Of a stretch of 64,000 nt of DNA, positions 8,932-18,388 are shown one piece after another. The stretch comes from Algoriphagus ratkowskyi (GTDB lineage: Bacteria > Bacteroidota > Bacteroidia > Cytophagales > Cyclobacteriaceae), in the NCBI RefSeq assembly GCF_002150505.1, contig NZ_MSSV01000011.1, forward strand, positions 186,001 to 250,000, read 5' to 3'. Under the pieces are notes generated by a model. It searched no databases and was not told the origin of the DNA. It worked only from the letters and a program-made list of their open reading frames with translations. The number at the start of each line of letters is the position of its first letter. Positions within the stretch are counted from its first letter, which is position 1. Position numbers and translations under genes: made by a program.

Positions 8932-9834
8932 TCAGACCTTTAATTTCCAAAGACTTGCGAGTGTCATACCTGAGATTAAGTGCCAGATACCCCACCAAGC
9001 CGTAATAATAGCCATTCCGCCAAGGCCATCAAAATAAGTGAAAATCAAAACCAGACCCAAACCTGAATTTTGAATACCTGTCTCTATCGTCATAGTCTTC
9101 ACATCAGGCAGGGGTAATTTGAATAGTTTCGCAGTAAAAAATCCTGTTCCCAAGGCTACGAAGTTATGCGCTAAGACCCAGAGGAATATCAGGGAAATAT
9201 ACTTGGTGAACAGGTCGAAATTCCCTGCAAAGGCAATCACCACAAACGCCGCAAATATGATAATACTTAAGGGTTTAAGGATTTTTGAAGCTTTTTCCGC
9301 AAAGCTAGGTGTATACATGTGTGTGATAATTCCTAGGATCAAAGGGATGCCAAGAATCAATGCTACGGTGGTAAATGCTTCTGAATAATCCAGACTTATT
9401 TCCCTGAGCAAATTTGAAGTGGGCGCATAGAATCCTGCCCAAAGCGCAAAATTTAAAGGTGTACTAATAATGGAAATTATACTGGAAAACCCCGTTAGAC
9501 TGACCGATAGTGCTGTATTTCCTTTTGCGAGACTGCTTAGGAAATTAGAAACATTTCCCCCAGGACAAGCAGCTACCAGGAACATACCCAAAGCCACCGA
9601 GGGTGGTGGCTTCATGATCAATACCAGACACCAAGTGAGAAATGGTAATAGTAGAAACTGAGATAAAATGCCCAAAATAAAGCCTTTGGGATTTTTAGCT
9701 AAGTATTTAAAATCTTCAAATCTCAGGTCCAGCGCTACTCCATACATGATCAGCGCAAGCGCCAGATTCAATAGTAATAAATCACTGGAAGAGAAATTGA
9801 GTTGAATTGAATCTAGTTCATTGCTTGTGTTCAT
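8932..9834 (-). CDS. bile acid:sodium symporter (BASS) family transporter
   Basis: The 300-aa protein has about nine or ten hydrophobic helices and the family hallmark AACPGGNVSNFLSSLAKG (~95-112). Bacterial BASS proteins carry organic anions such as keto acids and sterol acids with Na+; substrates differ widely. Its operon mate hppD acts on an aromatic keto acid, which makes an aromatic or keto-acid substrate conceivable, but that is inference only. Its ATG directly follows the TAA of the DUF3307 gene with no gap, implying coupled translation. Confidence 0.92.
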   Translation of the reverse strand: MNTSNELDSIQLNFSSSDLLLLNLALALIMYGVALDLRFEDFKYLAKNPKGFILGILSQFLLLPFLTWCLVLIMKPPPSVALGMFLVAACPGGNVSNFLSSLAKGNTALSVSLTGFSSIISIISTPLNFALWAGFYAPTSNLLREISLDYSEAFTTVALILGIPLILGIITHMYTPSFAEKASKILKPLSIIIFAAFVVIAFAGNFDLFTKYISLIFLWVLAHNFVALGTGFFTAKLFKLPLPDVKTMTIETGIQNSGLGLVLIFTYFDGLGGMAIITAWWGIWHLISGMTLASLWKLKV

Positions 9835-10545
9835 TTAATTCGAAATAGATAAATAGATAAGTCCTGAAATCATAGCTGTACCGAAGCTAAGCAAGGTTCC
9901 TATCAAAATATATTCGGTGAGTTTTCGCTCCTTGGATTTTTTTAAATCGCCAAATCTAAATACAGATTTGGCAGCCAGTAAGAATCCTACTGCTTCCCAG
10001 TTTCCGGTAACAATAAATGTAAAGACAAAAAGACGCTCTAGGATTCCTATGTATTTACCTGCATCCTGAAGAGACTGATCAGGCTGAGAAGGTATGGAAT
10101 CAGACCATTTTTTGAGCAAGTTGGAAAGTATAATCGAGGTAGGCTGAGTGAGGAAAAGTACGAGTGTGATCAACCCTAGAGTTGAAGGGTTTTCAAATAT
10201 CGACTGCCAATCCACCGCAACATTTGTAAATGATGCCCATATGATGACAATACTTACTAGATGCATCGCTTGATCGGCAATGAACCAAGTTGTTTTGGTT
10301 TTGATTTTCTGAGCGTAAAGTTTGGTGAGGTCTATAGCTAAGTGAACTACAGCCACTGATACTGCCAGGTACCAAAGGCTAAGATCCCAGAGAAGTATCA
10401 GTATAAGTAAACCATGAATTAATACATGGATATATAGTTTTGGAGAAGCTGCTTTTCGGCTTTCTTTCTCCTGCACCCATGAGGTAGGTTGTAGGAGAAA
10501 ATCTCCGATTAGATGAGCGAGTATAAGTTTGATTAGGACTAACAT
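9835..10545 (-). CDS. DUF3307 membrane protein
   Basis: The 236-aa integral membrane protein starts with LILAHLIGDFLLQPTSWV, the conserved HLIGDFxLQ motif of DUF3307. About six hydrophobic segments follow. Conserved His and Asp residues in helices (HVLIHGLL, HLAIDLTK, DQAMHLVSI) could bind a metal, but no activity is established. It is coupled to the SatD gene (one-base TAATG overlap). SatD and DUF3307 proteins are commonly neighbours in Bacteroidota, which suggests a functional pair made of a regulator and a membrane protein. Confidence 0.9.
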   Translation of the reverse strand: MLVLIKLILAHLIGDFLLQPTSWVQEKESRKAASPKLYIHVLIHGLLILILLWDLSLWYLAVSVAVVHLAIDLTKLYAQKIKTKTTWFIADQAMHLVSIVIIWASFTNVAVDWQSIFENPSTLGLITLVLFLTQPTSIILSNLLKKWSDSIPSQPDQSLQDAGKYIGILERLFVFTFIVTGNWEAVGFLLAAKSVFRFGDLKKSKERKLTEYILIGTLLSFGTAMISGLIYLSISN

Positions 10546-11186
10546 TATATCAACTGGCTGATTTTCTTTCTGAATAGCTTTTCCATTGACAAGATGTCCT
10601 CGCCATTTGCTGCCTTGTATCTCTTGCTCACAGAATTTTGGTTGATATGAAGTACCTCGCCAATTTCAGCTTGCGTTCGATCTGGATTGGAGAATATCTC
10701 GGACATCAATTCGCCTGAAGAGATCGACCAGCTGTCCATCTGTATTCCCGCCAGTTTGAGGTAAAGGTTCATTTCATCGTTCCATTCTGTCCATGGTGAA
10801 TTGATAGCCAGGGTAATCATTTCATTTTTCAGTTGCTCAAATTTCTCTCCGGATCTTATGAATGCATCTCCATTACTCTCGGAGATTCTATCTGAATCAT
10901 AGGATTTTGTGCCTATCCCAATTGCCATTCGCACATCTACGGGAGAGCTTCTTTTATTTTGATCTGGATAAGGCAGGCTTTTCATCAATGCTTTGATCTG
11001 TAAGGCTGCAAGCAAACTTTCTTTTGGGTCTGAGATTTCCAGCTGAAAACTATCGCCTCTGAAGATTTCCCACTGTTTCGGAGTTTCTCCCCAGTGTGAA
11101 AGCAGTTGCTTAAATGGAATGAGCCATAAATTCTGGTTCTTCAGTTCTCTCGAATTGATAATGTCTCCTGTAAGTAATGCAATCAT
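10545..11186 (-). CDS. satD: SatD-family protein with C-terminal helix-turn-helix
   Basis: The family motif MIALLTGDIINSRELK is the N-terminus. I place the start at 11186. A longer reading from 11228 would add 14 residues encoded by the operator palindromes upstream and is unlikely. The middle part resembles a nucleotide-cyclase-like alpha/beta fold (FRGDSFQLE, VDVRMAIGIG). The last ~60 residues include TQAEIGEVLHINQNSVSKR, a clear HTH of the sigma-4/MarR-like kind. SatD was named from a streptococcal operon and its role is uncertain. Three phased palindromes directly upstream make autorepression by this HTH the simplest model. It is the first gene of the operon SatD-DUF3307-BASS-PlsC-HPPD. 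Confidence 0.85.
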   Translation of the reverse strand: MIALLTGDIINSRELKNQNLWLIPFKQLLSHWGETPKQWEIFRGDSFQLEISDPKESLLAALQIKALMKSLPYPDQNKRSSPVDVRMAIGIGTKSYDSDRISESNGDAFIRSGEKFEQLKNEMITLAINSPWTEWNDEMNLYLKLAGIQMDSWSISSGELMSEIFSNPDRTQAEIGEVLHINQNSVSKRYKAANGEDILSMEKLFRKKISQLI

Positions 11187-11193
11187 ATCGCTA

Positions 11194-11271
11194 ATATCAC
11201 CGTAAATGGTGATATATCCAAATATCACCGTAAATGGTGATATATCAGATTATCACCGTAAGTAGTGATAA
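11194..11271 (-). promoter_or_regulatory. three phased operator palindromes upstream of satD
   Basis: Two perfect copies of TATCACC-GTAAAT-GGTGATA lie at 11195-11214 and 11223-11242. A third, one-mismatch copy (TATCACC-GTAAGT-AGTGATA) lies at 11251-11270. Start-to-start spacing is exactly 28 bp in both steps. The array ends 8 bp upstream of the satD ATG (11186), within the expected promoter and leader. The first two copies share the same non-palindromic centre and the third differs by one base, so this looks like one protein's binding site repeated. The SatD C-terminal HTH is the best candidate binder. Confidence 0.8.
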
Positions 11272-11475
11272 AGTGTTTGAGTTTATTAGCGAAGGAATAA
11301 AAAATACGCAATCGTTTGCACATCTTATTATGGCATCCAAATAAATAGTATTGATTGGTAGGATGAGAATGTTTAGATTAAAAAATAATAGCTTAAATAC
11401 TGTCTATCAGTGAATAAATAGAATATTAAAGAAGCTTTTTAAGAAAAACAACAAACCCAATTACCTAATATTAAC

Positions 11476-12846
11476 ATGGAAAAAAGAAGAGAATTCATAA
11501 AGAAAAGTCTCTTAGGCACTGCTGGAATCGCAATGGCCGGAATGAGCATGAGTGCGAAATCTTATGGATCTATTATTGGAGCCAACGAAAGAATCAATAT
11601 TGCAGTGGTCGGAATCCGTGGACAAGGAAGCAATCACATCAACCAGTGGTGCGCATTGAAAGATAACCGCAACGTGAGGCTAAAGACACTATGTGATGCA
11701 GATGAGCAATACTTCGAACCAAAGTCAAAAATTGTAATTGAGAAAACTGGAATTACTCCAGTGACCGAGTGGGACATGCGCAAGGTATTGGAAGATAAGG
11801 AGATAGATGCGGTTTCTTTAGCAATTCCAAATCACTGGCATGCATTGGGAACTATCTGGGCATGTCAGGCAGGAAAACATGTGTTTGTAGAAAAACCTGC
11901 CAGCCACAACGTGTGGGAAGGTAGAAAAATGGTAGAGGCTGCCCGTAAGTATGATAGAAGAGTGCAGGTTGGTTTTCAGAACCGTTCCATTGTTAATGTG
12001 ATGGAAGCGATGGAATTCCTTCATAGCGGTGGAATCGGCGATATTTACATGGCGCGTGGTACCTGCTACAAACCACGTGATTCTTTTGGAAAAGTGCCCG
12101 ATAGTGCACCGCCAGCTTCCTTGCACTACGACTACTGGAGAGGACCGGCACAGATGATACCTTACAATGAGAAGAAAGTGCACTACAACTGGCATTGGCA
12201 TTGGGCCACAGGAAATGGTGATACAGGAAATCAAGGCCCGCATCAGTTTGATGTAGCTCGATGGGGGATGAACAAGAATGAGCATCCAATTTCTGTTTAT
12301 TCCGCAGGAGGAATCTATGGTATCGACCCAAATGAATGCTCTCAAGAGACGCCAAATACACAAACCTCCACTTTCAAATATGCAGATGGAACTATGCTGG
12401 AATTTGAAACTCGGGGAAGGTATACCAATGGAGAATCAAGCTTAGGAATACATATTGGAAATGTGTTTTACGGAACAGATGGTTATTTGGAACTCGATGG
12501 GGGAACTTGGAAAGCCTTTCGACAGAAAGAAACCGAACCATTTGCCCAATCGAAAAAGGCAACTGCGCCAGCGCAAAGCACACAAGTGTTGGCAGCGCCA
12601 GGAGGTGCAGAGCATTATGCCAACTTCCTCGATGCCATCCGTGCAGGAAATGACCAAGCACTTCATTGTGATATAGAAGAAGGTCACAGATCTTCAGTTC
12701 TGCCGCTGATCGCTAATGTTTCTTACCTCACCAAACGTGAATTGAGATTCGATGGAAATACTGAAAAGTTTATCAAGGACAAAGAAGCGGATAAATTGCT
12801 TACGAGAGATTACCGTGATCCATACACTGTTCCATCTAAGGTTTAA
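11476..12846 (+). CDS. Gfo/Idh/MocA-family oxidoreductase with Tat signal
   Basis: The N-terminus EKRREFIKKSLLGTAGIA is a twin-arginine signal, so the NAD(P)-dependent enzyme is exported folded with its cofactor. The Rossmann start NIAVVGIRGQGSN is followed by the family Lys motif VFVEKPASHNVWEG (K at ~138) and by HxxxD-type catalytic residues in NQGPHQFDVARWG. The length is 456 aa. Substrate is unknown; exported members in Bacteroidota are thought to act on sugars or glycosides, for example by 3-keto oxidation. It is the first gene of a three-gene plus-strand unit with an isomerase-like protein (5 bp on) and a DUF6807 lipoprotein. Confidence 0.92.
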   Translation: MEKRREFIKKSLLGTAGIAMAGMSMSAKSYGSIIGANERINIAVVGIRGQGSNHINQWCALKDNRNVRLKTLCDADEQYFEPKSKIVIEKTGITPVTEWDMRKVLEDKEIDAVSLAIPNHWHALGTIWACQAGKHVFVEKPASHNVWEGRKMVEAARKYDRRVQVGFQNRSIVNVMEAMEFLHSGGIGDIYMARGTCYKPRDSFGKVPDSAPPASLHYDYWRGPAQMIPYNEKKVHYNWHWHWATGNGDTGNQGPHQFDVARWGMNKNEHPISVYSAGGIYGIDPNECSQETPNTQTSTFKYADGTMLEFETRGRYTNGESSLGIHIGNVFYGTDGYLELDGGTWKAFRQKETEPFAQSKKATAPAQSTQVLAAPGGAEHYANFLDAIRAGNDQALHCDIEEGHRSSVLPLIANVSYLTKRELRFDGNTEKFIKDKEADKLLTRDYRDPYTVPSKV

Positions 12847-12851
12847 TTTTT

Positions 12852-13754
12852 ATGAATTCAAAAAAAGTGAATACTAAAGAAGCAATGTCTAATTCCAGAA
12901 GAGATTTTATGCAAAAAAGTGCAGCTGCTGGAATAAGTCTAGCAGCAATGCAATTTCCCTTTGAAGCATTAGCAATGGCGAAATCAGGGATGAAATTCGG
13001 CTTGGTAACCTACCAATGGGGCAAGGATTGGGATTTGCCTACACTCATAGCAAACTGTGAAAAAGCAGGTGTGCTAGGAGTGGAGCTTCGTACTGAGCAC
13101 GCACATGGTGTAGAGACAAGCCTGAATGCAGCAGAAAGGGCCGAAGTGAAAAAGCGCTTCAAAAATAGCAAAGTGACTTGCTTGGGTTATGGAAGTAACT
13201 TCGAATACCACAGCCCAGATCCGGCGGTGGTTCGTAAAAACATAGAAGAAACGAAGGAATACATCAAGCTTTGTAAAGATATAGGGGCGACTGGAATCAA
13301 GGTGAAGCCAAACAATTTGCCCGCGGATGTGCCGAAAGAAAAAACCATCGCACAGATCGCAGCTTCATTCAATGAAGTTGGGAAATTTGCAGCTGATTAT
13401 GGACAATTGGTGCGAGTGGAAGTCCACGGAAATTTGACACAGGAACTTCCAATTATGAAGGCAATTTTCGACCAAGTGACAGAACCTGCAGTGAAGATTT
13501 GCTGGAATTGTAATGCAGAGGATTTGCTAGCTCCAGGATTGGAAGCAAATTTCAATTCAGTGAAGAAATGGTTTGGAGATACCGTACACGTACGGGAATT
13601 CAACGAAGGAGATTATCCCTATCCAGAACTTTTCAAACTTTTCAAGGGGATTAAATACGAAGGATGGATTCTGATGGAAGCACGAACAGAACCAGCAGAT
13701 CGAGTGGCCGCTCTGAAAGAGCAGTTGGCATTATTCAATCAATTGATAAAATAA
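12852..13754 (+). CDS. exported sugar isomerase/epimerase-like protein (xylose isomerase-like TIM barrel)
   Basis: The 300-aa protein has a Tat-type N-terminus (NSRRDFMQKSAAAGISLAA); an internal ATG at 12885 is an alternative start. The rest is an AP-endonuclease-2/xylose-isomerase-like TIM barrel. Metal and catalytic residues are visible as Glu in GVELRTEHAHG, in VRVEVHGN and in ILMEARTEPADR, and His in VHVREF. It begins 5 bp after the oxidoreductase gene. An exported oxidoreductase paired with an isomerase-like enzyme suggests a periplasmic keto-sugar conversion, but neither substrate nor product can be named. Confidence 0.88.
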   Translation: MNSKKVNTKEAMSNSRRDFMQKSAAAGISLAAMQFPFEALAMAKSGMKFGLVTYQWGKDWDLPTLIANCEKAGVLGVELRTEHAHGVETSLNAAERAEVKKRFKNSKVTCLGYGSNFEYHSPDPAVVRKNIEETKEYIKLCKDIGATGIKVKPNNLPADVPKEKTIAQIAASFNEVGKFAADYGQLVRVEVHGNLTQELPIMKAIFDQVTEPAVKICWNCNAEDLLAPGLEANFNSVKKWFGDTVHVREFNEGDYPYPELFKLFKGIKYEGWILMEARTEPADRVAALKEQLALFNQLIK

Positions 13755-13823
13755 TAATCTTCGAGACCGAATATTTAACTACTCCATTACCAAAAAAATA
13801 ATAACAGATCTGGAAATTAGAAC

Positions 13824-14909
13824 ATGAAAAAACATAAAGTAATACTCTTTAACTACACTGCCTTAATTGCCTTATCAGCAGTGGCTTTCGCTTGCGGAAG
13901 TAAAGAGACTAAAGCCGAGACAGAACATAGCGCTGAGCAAAAGAAAGATAGAATTGAACTTGTTCGTGACGATGTTGCAAAGAAAGTAGATGTCATCATT
14001 GATGGGAAGTTTTTTACATCTTATATCTATCCAGACTCTCTGGAGAAACCCGTTCTATATCCAATCAACACTGCAAACGAAAATGCAATCACGAGAGGTT
14101 GGCCTTTAACACCTAGAGCTGGAGAGCGAGTAGATCATCCGCATCACTTAGGACTATGGTTTAACTATGGAGATGTGAATGGTCTGGATTTTTGGAACAA
14201 TTCCTCCGATATCAAAGACAAGACGAACTATGGCCATATCGTGCATAAATCAATTGTGTCGGCAAAAAGCGGAAATGAAGAAGGCGTATTGAAAGTGAGT
14301 TTAGATTGGGTAAACAGCAAAGGTGAAGTGCTTTTGACTGAGAACACAACCTTTATTTTCAGAGGAAATGATGATCAGCGTAGCATCGATCGAATAGCAA
14401 CCTTAACCGCTCCAAACGGGGAAGTGAAACTTACAGACAACAAGGAAGGTATGCTTGGACTTCGTACAGCAAGGCAACTGGAGCATCCATCGAATAAACC
14501 TGAGATTTTCACAGATGCTTCAGGGCAAGCTACAGATGTGCCTACAATGAATAATGAGGGTATTACAGGATTGTACCTCAGCAGTGAAGGGATAAAAGGG
14601 GATGATGTATGGGGTACAAGAGGAGCGTGGGTCAGTCTTAGTGGAAAGATTGACAACGAAGATATCTCTGTTGCTATATTAGACTATCCATCCAATCCAG
14701 GCTATCCAACTTACTGGCATGCACGTGGATATGGATTGTTTTCTGCTAATCCATTGGGTCAAAAAGCGCTTAGTGATGGCAAGGATGAGCTTAATTTTAA
14801 ATTGGATAAAGGTCAATCAGCTACATTCAAGTATAGAATTATCATTTACTCCAATGAAACAATCTTAGATGGTCAGGTAAATAGAGATTACATCGAATGG
14901 GCTAAATAA
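13824..14909 (+). CDS. DUF6807 (PmoA-family) lipoprotein
   Basis: The 361-aa protein has a lipoprotein signal (SAVAFACGSKE, Cys ~24). The core has RVDHPHHLGLWFNYGDVNGLDFW, shown here in two parts: DHPHHLGLWFNYGDV and NGLDFWNN. This is the signature of the family mis-named after methane monooxygenase PmoA; it is unrelated to that membrane enzyme. The His pair suggests a metal or sugar site. These proteins are repeatedly found beside Gfo/Idh/MocA and xylose-isomerase-like genes, as here, so a role in the same envelope carbohydrate pathway is likely. The gene ends at a shared bidirectional terminator. Confidence 0.85.
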   Translation: MKKHKVILFNYTALIALSAVAFACGSKETKAETEHSAEQKKDRIELVRDDVAKKVDVIIDGKFFTSYIYPDSLEKPVLYPINTANENAITRGWPLTPRAGERVDHPHHLGLWFNYGDVNGLDFWNNSSDIKDKTNYGHIVHKSIVSAKSGNEEGVLKVSLDWVNSKGEVLLTENTTFIFRGNDDQRSIDRIATLTAPNGEVKLTDNKEGMLGLRTARQLEHPSNKPEIFTDASGQATDVPTMNNEGITGLYLSSEGIKGDDVWGTRGAWVSLSGKIDNEDISVAILDYPSNPGYPTYWHARGYGLFSANPLGQKALSDGKDELNFKLDKGQSATFKYRIIIYSNETILDGQVNRDYIEWAK

Positions 14910-14929
14910 CCTCAGATAATTTAAAAAAT

Positions 14930-14961
14930 AAGTGGCTGATTCCTATGAGAATCAGCCACTT
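14930..14961. terminator. bidirectional terminator between convergent genes
   Basis: A perfect 12-bp stem (AAGTGGCTGATT/AATCAGCCACTT) with an 8-base loop has T-runs on both sides (AAAAAAT before and TTTT after). It serves the plus-strand DUF6807 gene and the minus-strand aldose epimerase gene. Confidence 0.9.
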
Positions 14962-14984
14962 TTTGCTTTAGAGCATTTGATGAG

Positions 14985-15863
14985 CTACTCTATGATTGTA
15001 ATCGAGTAAGTTTTCATCTCACTTCGATTAGCTTCCAATTTCATAATACCATCTTTCTCTGCAAACTGATGGTTAGAATCAGAACTATCTCCTATACCCA
15101 ACCAAGGTTCGATACATACAAACGGAGCTTCTGGTTTTGCCCAAAGACCCAGGTAGTCAAAATCCTCAAAGTTTACTGATAGTATATCACCTTTGTCCTT
15201 GTGTTTAATGGTAACTTCTCGCGATTTAAGTTGCTTGAAAATCAAGGCATCATCAACGAATAAATGGGGATGAAGCGGTAGTTTAGCCGTGTTGTCTAGC
15301 ACTAGCCTCTGATTTAATCCTATTAGACCTGAAGGGTCCACTAGCTGTGTGTACGCCAATTCAACTTGAGCAAATTCTAATGAATAATCTTCATAAACTT
15401 CTCCTTCTCTCAATGGACAATTAAATGCTGGATGAGCTCCAATCGAATAAAGCATAACATTAGCTCCTAAATTAGAAATGTGATGCTCTATAGTAAGAGT
15501 TTTATCGAACAGCCGGAAAACCATATCAAATTGGAATTGGAACGGGTAATTCTGCAAAGATTCTTCATCCGATGTCAATCGAAATCTAAGGAAAGTATCC
15601 GTTTGCTCAATGAGTTTCGGTTTGTTGGAATTACGAATCAAGCCATGTTTAGGCATTTCATATTTCTTGCCAGCAATCAGGGTAAAACCCTCTTTCAATG
15701 CACCAACTATTGGGAAAAGTACTGGTGCTTGGCCTGCCCAAATAGCTGAATCTCCTTGCCAAATGTATTCAATACCTGTTGTTGATGACTTTATGGAGCT
15801 TAGCTCCATGCCTATAGGATTTATTTCAACTGAAAGATCAGCTGATTGGAGGGTATAATTCAT
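14985..15863 (-). CDS. aldose 1-epimerase family protein
   Basis: The 292-aa beta-sandwich protein is of the galactose mutarotase-like superfamily (LacX/YihR-like group). Visible family features are IWQGDSAIWAGQAPVLFPIVG, split here as IWQGDSAIWAGQAP and VLFPIVGAL, then KYEMPKHGLIRNS, the catalytic-type His in YSIGAHPAFNCP (~155), and LGLWAKPEAPFVCIEPW. It would interconvert anomers of a sugar or sugar phosphate. There is no signal peptide, so it is cytoplasmic. It follows the DUF3472 gene by 74 bp on the same strand and ends at the shared terminator. Confidence 0.92.
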   Translation of the reverse strand: MNYTLQSADLSVEINPIGMELSSIKSSTTGIEYIWQGDSAIWAGQAPVLFPIVGALKEGFTLIAGKKYEMPKHGLIRNSNKPKLIEQTDTFLRFRLTSDEESLQNYPFQFQFDMVFRLFDKTLTIEHHISNLGANVMLYSIGAHPAFNCPLREGEVYEDYSLEFAQVELAYTQLVDPSGLIGLNQRLVLDNTAKLPLHPHLFVDDALIFKQLKSREVTIKHKDKGDILSVNFEDFDYLGLWAKPEAPFVCIEPWLGIGDSSDSNHQFAEKDGIMKLEANRSEMKTYSITIIE

Positions 15864-15937
15864 TTATAAATAGGTTGTGAGTAAAACTAGTAGTGTGCTC
15901 TGTGACACAAGTCAATGGTGATGCAATTAAACCGAGA

Positions 15938-17230
15938 TTAGGGTAGTTTATCGAAGTTCACAGTAGGAGAGACTCCTATAGGTTTTCGTTGATGCACGCT
16001 ATTCAAGTTGACATGGCCATTAAAAAAGCCATCATTTCTAAGGTAGAAATGCCCAGCTTTTTCTCCGCCTTCAAAGTCTTTTCTATAGCCTCGTTTCGCG
16101 ATGTCGTCACCAGTGAACTTCGCTTCTGTCAGTTTTTGCCAATTGCCTTCAGTATCAGCGGCCCATTGATTCCCGTAGTTAGCACTACGTTCTTGATAGC
16201 CAGTTTCTGGGACGAAGTTTTCCAAAAATGAATGTGGTCGTTTGTACCAAGTATCTGTCTTTGGCCGTAAGAAACTTGCTATCAGCATCCATTCTCCAAC
16301 TTCTGGATCCTTAAAATAGGCTGTATAAACCGTGTTTCCTTTACCATCAGGGGTCACTGAATTGAGGAAGCTATAGGTCTTGCCGGCTTTCCAAGTGTAT
16401 TTGAGATAGCTCTGTCCGCCAGAACCTTCGTTTCCAAATTCACCTGTGTATACATCTTCCCCCTTTTTCAAAAGGATAATTTTTTCGGCATCAGGAATCT
16501 CTCCTGGATTGTCTGTTTTATATGGACTCCAAACGGAAAAAAGTATTCGTCTTTCAATCTCCGAATTGACCTGAATTCCAAAGTATCCTTCCCCAAAACC
16601 ATTGGCCATGAAATAAGAGCCTATTGGATCGGAGCCTTCTGGTACGGTAACCTCACTGTAAAACCATTGGAAGTTTTTGTCGGTGGGAAGGGAGTAACTT
16701 AAATGGACCGATGGGCCTCTACGTCCCCAGTAAAAACGATTATCGATATTGTCTTTGACGTAGTCCAAAACTATTACGTCATCCGACTTGATTTCAATAT
16801 TTTTAATTTTGACGAAGTCAGTTCCTAATTTCTCTACTCCCTGCAGTTTGATCTCATTATAACCTTTTATCAGTTTCAGCTCACCTGCAGATACAAGCCC
16901 AGAAGTTCCAGAAGAAATCTCGACCCTTTGATTTTGGCCATTTAGATCAATACTGATTTCGCTATTGCCTTCCTGAGCAAAAATATCGAGATCCAATAAA
17001 ACCCTTGAATCCACATTAGATTTCACAAAAATCGAAAACTCAGTATCCGAATTTTTCCAATTTGTAATACCATCAGCAGATATTTTTTCCTGAGAAACTC
17101 CTTTGGTTTGGTACGCATTACCGCCTAACGGGACAGTATATGTGCTTATAATAACATCAGACTTTATCTCTCCAGAATATGCTGCGGAGGAAACAATACA
17201 AAAGAAAAAAAAGACAAATCGTAAGTTCAT
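15938..17230 (-). CDS. secreted DUF3472 protein
   Basis: The 430-aa protein has a Sec signal (MNLRFVFFFFCIVSSAAYS). An N-terminal carbohydrate-binding-like beta domain (residues ~25-150, DUF5077-like) precedes a DUF3472 domain containing GSYFMANGFGEGYFGIQVNS and ILFSVWSPYKTDNP. DUF3472 proteins are uncharacterised; their association with sugar-processing genes suggests carbohydrate binding or hydrolysis. It is upstream of, and probably cotranscribed with, the aldose epimerase gene. Confidence 0.85.
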   Translation of the reverse strand: MNLRFVFFFFCIVSSAAYSGEIKSDVIISTYTVPLGGNAYQTKGVSQEKISADGITNWKNSDTEFSIFVKSNVDSRVLLDLDIFAQEGNSEISIDLNGQNQRVEISSGTSGLVSAGELKLIKGYNEIKLQGVEKLGTDFVKIKNIEIKSDDVIVLDYVKDNIDNRFYWGRRGPSVHLSYSLPTDKNFQWFYSEVTVPEGSDPIGSYFMANGFGEGYFGIQVNSEIERRILFSVWSPYKTDNPGEIPDAEKIILLKKGEDVYTGEFGNEGSGGQSYLKYTWKAGKTYSFLNSVTPDGKGNTVYTAYFKDPEVGEWMLIASFLRPKTDTWYKRPHSFLENFVPETGYQERSANYGNQWAADTEGNWQKLTEAKFTGDDIAKRGYRKDFEGGEKAGHFYLRNDGFFNGHVNLNSVHQRKPIGVSPTVNFDKLP

Positions 17231-17517
17231 TAAACTGTATTTTAGCCTGAAAACATAAAGGTAATACCCTAATTATAAATATTGCCACCTAATGTCAGCC
17301 TTCCTAGATATTCATTTTTGATAATGAAACACTTCGCAATTCATTTAAAACAAATTTTTGATTATTGGCTCAGACCTGTATTCTGAGACTTTTAAAAGGG
17401 GAGTTTTGATAAGCTTTCTTTTGAATCTTCTTTGTATCTTATTCATTAGTAATATGCTATCTTTTTAGGTAAAGAATTTCAAAAGATAAGTAATGATCAC
17501 TTTTAATGAGGCTATAG

Positions 17518-18384
17518 ATGATAAGACGCAGATTAAATACGGCACAATTACTTCTTCTATTAGGATCACCAATCTGGTTTTTTAGTTGTATAAATCTGCA
17601 GACTGTTGCTGATTATTCTGAAACATCCGTGATAGGAATCCAGAATTTTGAGCAGATTGACTACTCTTTTTTGCAACATTGCTTGGATAGATGTACTGAT
17701 GAAGCGATTCGAAAATATGAGATAAAACGGATTCAAGATTGCGATTGCTCGATCTTTATAGAAGCTGACAGTGTCACTCAGGTTATCTACAGATCAATTG
17801 AAGGGTACTTTGAAGGGCTTAGTAAACTCTCATACAATGAACTTACAAACTATAGTACAAATGGGGTGATGGAGGCGCTGAGTTCCGATGAACTCGGTCC
17901 TGTAAAAATTGACGAGCGCACGGTAAATGCTTTCTCCAGTCTTTCCAATCTGCTGCTAAGAGCTTCAACAGATACTTACAGGCGCAAAAAATTAGAGTTA
18001 TATATCGAACAGGCAAATGAACCAATTCAAGTTTTAATTGAAAAGTTTGGGGTAATTGTAGGAACCTCGCTTAAAGGAGAACTGCGATTCAAAAGAGAGC
18101 GACTTTACGGCTATTATATAGAGATGAAAATGAATAGGACCTTGCTTTCTGACTATGAAAAAGGCAAGGCTACTTCTGATTATTATCAGGCATTAGAAGC
18201 CATTCAACGAAAGGAAAAGGAATTGGAAGTTTTTTCAAAAAGTATTAATCAGATTGCTCAGGCACATCAGGTCTTGTATGAGAATAGAAATAAACTTTCG
18301 GTAAAAGATATCTCAGGCTTAATGATAGACTACTCCAGTAATATACAGGATCTGATCTCTGAATTTAACAAACTTAACGACTAA
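17518..18384 (+). CDS. hypothetical lipoprotein
   Basis: The N-terminus carries a short hydrophobic stretch ending IWFFSC, a plausible lipobox with Cys at ~24. The mature part (~265 aa) is almost all predicted helix with heptad-like Leu/Ile spacing from about residue 150, so a coiled coil or helical bundle is likely. A Cys cluster (HCLDRCTDEA and QDCDCS) lies at residues 54-80 and may form disulphides in the periplasm. It is followed after 4 bp by a second unknown gene, so the two form a pair. I recognise no family. Confidence 0.75.
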   Translation: MIRRRLNTAQLLLLLGSPIWFFSCINLQTVADYSETSVIGIQNFEQIDYSFLQHCLDRCTDEAIRKYEIKRIQDCDCSIFIEADSVTQVIYRSIEGYFEGLSKLSYNELTNYSTNGVMEALSSDELGPVKIDERTVNAFSSLSNLLLRASTDTYRRKKLELYIEQANEPIQVLIEKFGVIVGTSLKGELRFKRERLYGYYIEMKMNRTLLSDYEKGKATSDYYQALEAIQRKEKELEVFSKSINQIAQAHQVLYENRNKLSVKDISGLMIDYSSNIQDLISEFNKLND

Positions 18385-18388
18385 ACCC

